A stretch of DNA of 10,920 bases from Actinomycetota bacterium (lineage in GTDB: Bacteria > Actinomycetota > Thermoleophilia > Solirubrobacterales > 70-9): NCBI GenBank assembly GCA_005884305.1, contig VAYL01000099.1:1-10920 (forward strand), in the 5' to 3' direction. Positions 6,732 through 10,920 of the stretch are shown in pieces. Positions within the stretch are counted from its first letter, which is position 1, and each line of letters opens with the position of its first letter. The position numbers and the translations under genes are program-made. The notes beneath the pieces were generated by a model, which saw only the letters and a list, made by a program, of their open reading frames with translations, was not told where the DNA came from and did no database searches.

Positions 6732-7916
6732 CTAGCGCAGCACCGGCTCGCCGGCGCAGAAGGCCTCGTAGTCGGGAAACTTGCCCATCTCCGACTCCGG
6801 GATCTCCGTCGCGTGGTCGCCGCAGATCGGGCAGTCCGGGTCGCGCTTGACCTTGAGCTCGGTGAACCGGGTGCCCAGCGAGTCATAGAGCAGGAGCCGG
6901 CCGACGAGCGGCTCGCCGACGCCGGTGACCAGCTTGATCACCTCGTTCGCCTGGAGCAGTCCCATGACGCCGGCCATGACGCCGAGGACGCCCGCCGCGC
7001 CGCAGCTCGGGGCCATCTCGGGCGGCGGGGGCACGGGATAGAGGCAGCGGTAGCAGGGCCCCGCGTACGGGACGAACGTCGAGACCTGGCCGTCGAAGGC
7101 GAGAATCGAGGCCGAGACCACGGGCGTGCGCAGCCGCACCGACGCGTCGTTCAAGAGGTAACGGGTCGGGAAGTTGTCCGCCCCGTCGACGAGCACGTCG
7201 TAGTCGGAGATGATGTCGAGGACGTTCTCGGCGTTGAGGCGGGTCCGATGCTCGACGACCTTGACGTCGGGGTTGAGCGCCTCGATGGAGGCCTTGGCCG
7301 ACGCGGTCTTCGGCATCCCGACGCGATCGGTCGTGTGGATCACCTGGCGCTGGAGATTGGTCTCGTCGACGACGTCGTCGTCGACGATCCCGAGCGTGCC
7401 AACGCCGGCCGCGGCGAGATAGAAGGCCGACGGAGCGCCGAGCCCACCGGCGCCGATCAGCAGGACCTTGGAGTTCAGCAGCTTGACCTGTCCCTCGACT
7501 CCGATCTCGGGGAGCAGTGTGTGGCGGGAATAGCGCATCCGCTGCTCGGGCGTGAGCTCGTGCGCCGCGACCACCGGGAAGCCGTCGTCCTGCCAGGACA
7601 CGATCCCGCCCCGCATCACCGAGACGTTCTCGTAGCCCAGGTCCTGGAGCGCATCGGCCGCCCGGGAGGAGCGGTTGTCGGTGCGGCAGTAAAGGACGAT
7701 CCGCTCGGAGTGATCGGGCGCGACATCTCCGATCCGCTCGAGAAGCTCGCCCTGCGGGACGTGGACGGCGTCCTCGAGATGGGCCTCGTCCCACTCGTGT
7801 GGCTCGCGCACGTCGATCAGCTTCGCGCCGGCCTCGACCTCCTCGCGCGCCTTGGTGTTCGCGATGAGATCGATCCTCTGCTTGACCTGCTCGATCGGCT
7901 CAGCGGCGGTCGCCAT
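6732..7916 (-). CDS. moeZ: MoeZ-like sulfur-carrier activating enzyme with N-terminal rhodanese domain
   Basis: A 394-residue fusion predicted to adenylate and sulfurate the neighbouring carrier. Residues about 15-118 form a rhodanese domain with LIDVREPHEW and an active-site loop beginning at Cys77 (CRTDNRS). Residues about 125-360 form a ThiF/MoeB E1-like domain. It has the nucleotide-binding GAGGLG (155-160), DDDVVDETNLQRQ (179-191), the DGADNFPTRYLLND stretch (244-257) and a candidate catalytic Cys305 in APSCGAAGVLG. Zinc cysteines are C288/C291 (CYRC) and C362/C365 (CPIC). In well-known MoeZ and MOCS3 proteins the ThiF domain comes first and rhodanese last, so the order here is reversed. 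GGGAG about 7 bases before ATG 7916 supports the start. The cysO-like gene follows 12 bp downstream. No Mec protease or CysM is visible in the window. Confidence 0.92.
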   Translation of the reverse strand: MATAAEPIEQVKQRIDLIANTKAREEVEAGAKLIDVREPHEWDEAHLEDAVHVPQGELLERIGDVAPDHSERIVLYCRTDNRSSRAADALQDLGYENVSVMRGGIVSWQDDGFPVVAAHELTPEQRMRYSRHTLLPEIGVEGQVKLLNSKVLLIGAGGLGAPSAFYLAAAGVGTLGIVDDDVVDETNLQRQVIHTTDRVGMPKTASAKASIEALNPDVKVVEHRTRLNAENVLDIISDYDVLVDGADNFPTRYLLNDASVRLRTPVVSASILAFDGQVSTFVPYAGPCYRCLYPVPPPPEMAPSCGAAGVLGVMAGVMGLLQANEVIKLVTGVGEPLVGRLLLYDSLGTRFTELKVKRDPDCPICGDHATEIPESEMGKFPDYEAFCAGEPVLR

Positions 7917-7943
7917 CCAATACTCCCAAATCTCGATCCGGAT
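7917..7943 (-). promoter_or_regulatory. Leader of moeZ-cysO with RBS and candidate -10
   Basis: The 27-bp gap upstream of moeZ is AT-richer than its surroundings and contains GGGAG as ribosome-binding site (minus strand). A TATACT word on the minus strand (complement of about 7959-7964) lies just inside the end of the decayed hydrolase remnant and could be the -10 of the moeZ-cysO promoter. No clear -35 was found, so the promoter call is tentative. Confidence 0.35.
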
Positions 7944-8575
7944 TTACTTCAAAAAGTATAGCCCGGCGAGACCTAGCGCCCCCTGCTTCTTCGCGAAGCG
8001 CTTGAAGTGCTTGTACCACGGCTTGTGGCTCCCGTCGTGCCTCACCAGCCCCGCCGAGGGACAGAAGCTGCAGGTGGCCTGCGCGCCGGCCGCCGGATCG
8101 CGCCAGTCGAACCAGTACACCCGGTTGATCTTCCACGTCTTGCGCTTCTTCAACGTGACCGAAAACGACTTCCTGAGGAGCTTCGCCTGGCCGGCGAGCC
8201 CCGCGTTCAGGCGCTGGCCGTTGCTTGCCGAGCCCCAGCCCACCTCGGTCAGCCAGATCGGCTTCTTTCTTCGCACCGCCCCGGTCCAGCGCCTTGCGGA
8301 ACTTCGAGACTCGCGCCTTGTACTCGTTGATCTTCGACGCGTACGGATGCAGCGCCGCCGCGTTGAAGTGCTTCGTGGTCTTCTTGACCTTCAGGAACTT
8401 CTTGATGAACCTCTGCGGGGCCATCTTTGGGGACTTCGAGTTGCCCGAGAGCCCGGCGAGGATCACCTTGGCGTGCTTGTCGGCCGAGCCGATCGCCTTG
8501 TCGGACGCCTTCACGAGCTTCGCGTAGGCCTTGGCGGCTTGAGGCACCAGCTGGGGCGGGTAGGGTGCGCCGGCG
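7944..8575 (-). pseudogene. 5'-truncated, frameshifted GH-A hydrolase remnant (copy 5)
   Basis: Minus-strand homology to copy 4 begins abruptly near 8565-8575 with AYAKLVKASDKAI, just after the point where the WNEP motif should be. The signal peptide, the first half of the barrel and the acid/base glutamate are therefore absent. The body continues with ADKHAKVILAGLSG, LHPYA and RKALDRGGA. A second lesion follows: near 8262-8272 (a CTTCTTTCTTC tract) the frame shifts by one base. It then resumes as RRKKPIWLTEVGWGS, with the nucleophile glutamate intact, through WFDWRDP, CSFCPSAGL and a lysine-rich end to a TAA at 7946-7944. Two independent lesions make a functional enzyme very unlikely. The upstream boundary is approximate, since homology fades into sequence that resembles nothing else here. 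The group traits (Lys-rich, SNGQRLN after the nucleophile) match copy 4 and not copies 1-3. Confidence 0.85.
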
Positions 8576-8627
8576 AACCTGCAAGCACGCGATGCTAGCC
8601 AACGATCGGCGGGTGCGCGAGGGTCCG
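8576..8627. other. Rearrangement-scar-like gap between htpX and hydrolase remnant
   Basis: A short non-coding stretch between the htpX stop and the start of homology of the truncated hydrolase. It contains CGATCGGCGGGTGCG at 8603-8617, an exact 15-base copy of a segment inside the htpX 3' end at 8675-8689, in the same orientation and 72 bp away. No promoter, terminator or attachment site is recognisable. Confidence 0.5.
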
Positions 8628-9488
8628 CTAGCTGAGACTCGGGCGCATCTGCCGCAGGCGCCGGACGCGCTCCTCGATCGGCGGGTGCGTCGAGAAGAGA
8701 CTGGCGATCCCGCCGCCCGCGAAGGGCTTGACGATGTAGAGCGGCTCGGTCGCCTGGTTGACCTGCATCGGCATCGCCTTCGCCCCCTCCTCGAGGCGCA
8801 GGAGCGCCGAGGCGAGGGACTCGGGGTTGCCGCAGATCTCGGCCCCGGTGGCGTCCGCCGAGTACTCGCGCTGGCGAGAGACCGCGAGCTGGATGAGGCT
8901 CGCCGAGATCGGAGCCAGCAGGAAGAGCGCCAGGTTGGCGATGAGCCCGAGCGGCGACTCGTCGTCGCCGCCGAACCACAACATCAAGTAGGCGATCCAG
9001 GTGATCATCGCGCCGATCGCCGAGGCGATCGACGTCGTGAGGATGTCGTAGTGACGCACGTGCGCGAGCTCGTGCGAGAGGACGCCGCGCAGCTCGTCCT
9101 CGGAAAGGAGCTTCGTGATGCCGGAGGTCACGGCGACCGCCGCGTGCTTGGGATTGCGGCCCGTCGCGAAGGCGTTCGGCTGGTCGCTCGGGATGACGTA
9201 AAGGCGCGGCATCGGAAGGCCGGCCCGCGTGGTGAGCTCGCGGACCATCTGGTAGAGCCGCGGCGCGTCGGACTCCGAGACCGGCTTTGCACCGGCGCTG
9301 GCGATCGCGATCTTGTCGCTGAACCAGTAGGCGACGAAGTTCATGACCAGCGCGATGACCAGGAAGACGCTCGCGATCTTGATGCCGCCGATCGCGTAGC
9401 CGATGACGACCAAAAGGCCGCCGAGCGCGGCCATGAGGATGACCGTGCGAATGCCTGCGACGAAGTTGGATCTGCCGGTGGTAGTCAT
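8628..9488 (-). CDS. htpX: HtpX-family M48 membrane zinc metalloprotease
   Basis: A 286-residue integral membrane protease of the HtpX type, which degrades misfolded or surplus membrane proteins at the cytoplasmic face. Two N-terminal membrane helices (about 13-33 and 38-56) are followed by a linker and the conserved NAFATGRNPKHAAVAVTSG block (105-123). The zinc-binding HELAH has ligands H139 and H143 and catalytic E140. Two further hydrophobic helices (about 152-172 and 178-203) precede E208 in SRQREYSAD, the expected third zinc ligand. The C-terminal FSTHPPIEERVRRLR signature is present. Length and motif order are normal for the family, so it should be active. ATG 9488 is chosen because the protein then begins with the usual short polar leader. 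AAGGAG lies about 12 bases upstream, rather far. It is divergent from the histidine kinase, across a 150-bp gap with inverted repeats. Confidence 0.95.
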   Translation of the reverse strand: MTTTGRSNFVAGIRTVILMAALGGLLVVIGYAIGGIKIASVFLVIALVMNFVAYWFSDKIAIASAGAKPVSESDAPRLYQMVRELTTRAGLPMPRLYVIPSDQPNAFATGRNPKHAAVAVTSGITKLLSEDELRGVLSHELAHVRHYDILTTSIASAIGAMITWIAYLMLWFGGDDESPLGLIANLALFLLAPISASLIQLAVSRQREYSADATGAEICGNPESLASALLRLEEGAKAMPMQVNQATEPLYIVKPFAGGGIASLFSTHPPIEERVRRLRQMRPSLS

Positions 9489-9560
9489 TCGAGGGGCGAG
9501 CTCCTTGGCGTTGGACTCGAACGCTCGTCCAATGGTGGCACACGACTAGCTTGATTCCGG

Positions 9561-9577
9561 TGGGGTGAGCCACCCCA
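9561..9577. repeat. Perfect 7-bp inverted repeat, TGGGGTG-N3-CACCCCA
   Basis: The two arms are 9561-9567 and 9571-9577, separated by AGC. The dyad is exact. With a 3-base loop it could fold as a hairpin or act as a protein-binding palindrome. No U-tract follows on either strand, so an intrinsic terminator is unlikely. Confidence 0.6.
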
Positions 9578-9579
9578 AT

Positions 9580-9603
9580 CGACTAGGTGCTGGCCCCTAG
9601 TCG
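9580..9603. repeat. Perfect 8-8-8 inverted repeat (CGACTAGG...CCTAGTCG), candidate operator
   Basis: Arms at 9580-9587 and 9596-9603 are exact reverse complements with an 8-base spacer. The centre lies about 44 bp upstream of a start point inferred from the GATACT -10 at 9624-9629, a typical place for an activator site. A third CGACTAG half-site sits at 9543-9549, on the htpX side. A regulator dimer, such as the NarL-type regulator encoded next door, could bind here. That link is inference. Confidence 0.55.
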
Positions 9604-9638
9604 TCGAAACCGCTCACGAGGCCGATACTTAGGAATAC

Positions 9639-10685
9639 ATGCGCCGGCAGAATCTCCTCACCCAGGTACTCGTCGCGAACCTGCTGCTGATGGTCGCGGC
9701 GGTCGTCGCCCTGGCGATCGCCGGAAACCCCAGCCTGGACGTATCGAGCCACCCGCAGCTAGCGGTGATCCTCGCGCTCGCCGTCGGGCTGATGATCCTC
9801 GTCAACGTGCTGATGCTGCAGCGGCGCTTCCGGCCCCTGGAGCGGCTCGTGGAGGAGATGGAGCGGGTCGATCTGGCGCGGCCCGGCGCGAACCTGCAGA
9901 TCCCGGCCGACGGCCTCGGCGCCTCGGAGGAGGTCGAACGGCTCAACCGTGCCTTCCGGCGAATGCTCGAGCGACTGGAGGCGGAGCGGCGCCGCACGTC
10001 CAGCACGGCGCTCGCGGCGCAGGAGCAGGAACGCGCAAGGGTGGCCCGCGACCTCCACGACGAGGTCAATCAGTCGTTGACGGCGCTTCTCCTCCGTCTC
10101 GAGGCCGCCCGGGCGAGGGCGCCCGTCGAGGTCGCCCACGAGCTCGCCGAGACCAAGGCGCTCGCCAACCGGGCGATGGAGGAGCTCCTGATGCTGGCCC
10201 GCCAGCTGCGCCCGACCGCGCTCGACGACCTGGGTCTGAAGGCCGCAGTCGCGGGGCACGTGACCGAGCTCGGCCGTCGCGGGAAGATCATGATCAGCTT
10301 CGACTCCGACGGCGATTTTTCGGGTCTGCCAGCGGACGTTCAGCTGGTGGCGTACCGGGTCGCCCAGGAGGCGCTGTCGAACGCCGTGCAGCACTCCGGC
10401 GCCGGCCACGTTCACGTAAATCTGGTGCGCAGGGCGGCTCGCTTGGAGGTGCGGGTCGAGGACGACGGCTCGGGATTCACCTTCGACCAGGCCACTCGCG
10501 GTCTGGGCATCGCGGGCATGCGCGAGCGCGCCCTCCTCGTCGGCGGCGACGTGCACGTCGAATCCCGGCCGGGGGCGGGCACCCGGGTGCTCCTAACGGT
10601 GCCGCTCGAAGAGGCCGATAGAGCTTCCGAATGGAAGCGGAACGGGCATCAGCGGTCGTCGTCGCCGAGACCAACGGGACGATGA
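9639..10685 (+). CDS. NarL-type sensor histidine kinase (HAMP, HisKA_3, HATPase_c)
   Basis: A 348-residue membrane histidine kinase. Two membrane helices at about 8-28 and 39-60 are joined by only about ten outer residues, so there is no room for a classical periplasmic sensor. A HAMP-like region follows at about 61-115 and a coiled stretch to about 130. The dimerisation/phosphoacceptor motif ARDLHDEVNQSL carries His140. The ATPase domain shows the N box (N248 in EALSNAVQHS), the DDGSGF G1 box (275-280) and GLGIAGMRERA (from 288). This is the HisKA_3 type that pairs with NarL/LuxR-class regulators. ATG 9639 has AGGA 4 bases upstream. The stop overlaps the regulator start as ATGA, so the pair is translationally coupled. 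The short sensor suggests it reads membrane state or a partner protein, as with LiaS-like kinases. The signal is not known. Confidence 0.93.
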   Translation: MRRQNLLTQVLVANLLLMVAAVVALAIAGNPSLDVSSHPQLAVILALAVGLMILVNVLMLQRRFRPLERLVEEMERVDLARPGANLQIPADGLGASEEVERLNRAFRRMLERLEAERRRTSSTALAAQEQERARVARDLHDEVNQSLTALLLRLEAARARAPVEVAHELAETKALANRAMEELLMLARQLRPTALDDLGLKAAVAGHVTELGRRGKIMISFDSDGDFSGLPADVQLVAYRVAQEALSNAVQHSGAGHVHVNLVRRAARLEVRVEDDGSGFTFDQATRGLGIAGMRERALLVGGDVHVESRPGAGTRVLLTVPLEEADRASEWKRNGHQRSSSPRPTGR

Positions 10686-10920
10686 AGGTCCTGATCGCCG
10701 ACGATCACGGAATCGTCCGCTCGGGCCTGCGGATGCTGCTGGAGCAGCAGGCCGACATCGAGGTGATCGGCGAGGCCTCGGATGGGGCCGAGGCCCGCGA
10801 CATGGCGATCCGCGAGAAGCCCGACCTGGCGATCCTCGACGTCAAGATGCCAAAGCTCACCGGCCTCCAGGCGACGCGCGAGATCCGAGCCCACGCGCCC
10901 GACGTCTCGATCCTGATCCT
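10682..10920 (+). CDS. Response regulator receiver domain, NarL/LuxR class (3' end outside window)
   Basis: The first 79 codons of the partner regulator. The receiver begins MKVLIADDHGIVRSGL, with the acidic pair D7-D8 and the predicted phosphoacceptor Asp53 in LAILDVKMPKLTGL. The DDH start and the P-LTG loop are typical of the NarL/LuxR class, which ends in a helix-turn-helix. That part lies beyond the window and is inferred. ATG 10682 overlaps the kinase stop by 4 bases, supporting coupled translation. An in-frame ATG at 10631 would add 17 residues of poor family fit and is less likely. The regulator probably controls an envelope-related regulon and may control its own operon through the inverted repeat at 9580-9603. 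Confidence 0.92.
   Translation, partial: MKVLIADDHGIVRSGLRMLLEQQADIEVIGEASDGAEARDMAIREKPDLAILDVKMPKLTGLQATREIRAHAPDVSILI

Larger units (their letters stand above)
9489..9638. promoter_or_regulatory. Divergent control region between htpX and histidine kinase
   Basis: This 150-bp region must hold promoters for both flanking genes. On the kinase side, GATACT at 9624-9629 is a plausible -10 and AGGA at 9631-9634 a short ribosome-binding site 4 bases before ATG 9639, implying a very short leader. On the htpX side, AAGGAG lies about 12 bases before ATG 9488. The word CGACTAG occurs at 9543-9549 and again in both arms of the inverted repeat at 9580-9603 (one arm as its complement). Confidence 0.5.

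Noticed and set aside
6813..7961. A long plus-strand open frame opposite moeZ
   Set aside because: A shadow of a well-supported rhodanese-ThiF gene: its translation is low-complexity charged sequence without domains.
8600..9573. A minus-strand open frame, offset from htpX, joined to the hydrolase remnant as if a fusion
   Set aside because: The upstream part is an out-of-frame reading of htpX, rich in Arg/Ala/Asp. The join to the remnant is chance frame openness in GC-rich DNA and not a real fusion.
9561..9577. The 7-3-7 hairpin as an intrinsic terminator
   Set aside because: No U-tract follows on either strand, and it lies between two divergent genes, where no transcript is expected to end.
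1..10920. CRISPR array, tRNA, rRNA or insertion sequence
   Set aside because: No regularly spaced repeats, cloverleaf, ribosomal sequence or transposase-like gene was seen on either strand.

Overview
The window is GC-rich, with GC-biased third positions. It contains a CysO-type sulfur carrier next to a MoeZ-like activating enzyme, an HtpX protease and a NarL-type two-component pair. Together these point to a high-GC actinobacterium. The secreted hydrolase family looks like material from the Thermoleophilia/Solirubrobacterales, but that placement is inference from general resemblance only.

Layout. Positions 1-1462 (minus) hold the first 487 codons of a polytopic membrane protein that runs off the left edge. 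A 48-bp divergent gap separates it from a plus-strand run at 1511-6450. That run has four paralogous secreted glycoside hydrolases of the clan GH-A TIM-barrel type, with a small glycine-rich, probably membrane-anchored protein (5066-5386) between the third and fourth. Hydrolases 1 and 2 carry lipoprotein signals, and 3 and 4 carry ordinary signal peptides. The first three are intact and each has both predicted catalytic glutamates. The fourth is broken by a frameshift and probable small deletion near 5985-6000.

From 6444 the minus strand carries a sulfur-transfer pair (moeZ-like 6732-7916, then cysO-like 6444-6719). Next come a 5'-truncated, frameshifted fifth hydrolase copy (7944 to about 8575) and htpX (8628-9488). 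A 150-bp divergent intergenic region with two inverted repeats separates htpX from a histidine kinase (9639-10685). Its response regulator overlaps the kinase stop codon as ATGA and runs off the right edge.

How the genes fit together. The hydrolase block looks like a locus for cutting or remodelling an extracytoplasmic polysaccharide, with the divergent GT-C-like membrane protein a possible partner on the synthesis side. The substrate is unknown. The family has expanded and is decaying locally: two of five copies are disrupted. Both disrupted copies belong to the same lysine-rich subgroup, and they face each other across the moeZ-cysO operon. CysO and MoeZ probably form a sulfur-carrier and activator pair for cysteine or cofactor biosynthesis. 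HtpX and the kinase-regulator pair look like envelope-stress functions that neighbour, and probably do not belong to, the hydrolase locus. No tRNA, rRNA, CRISPR array or insertion sequence was seen.
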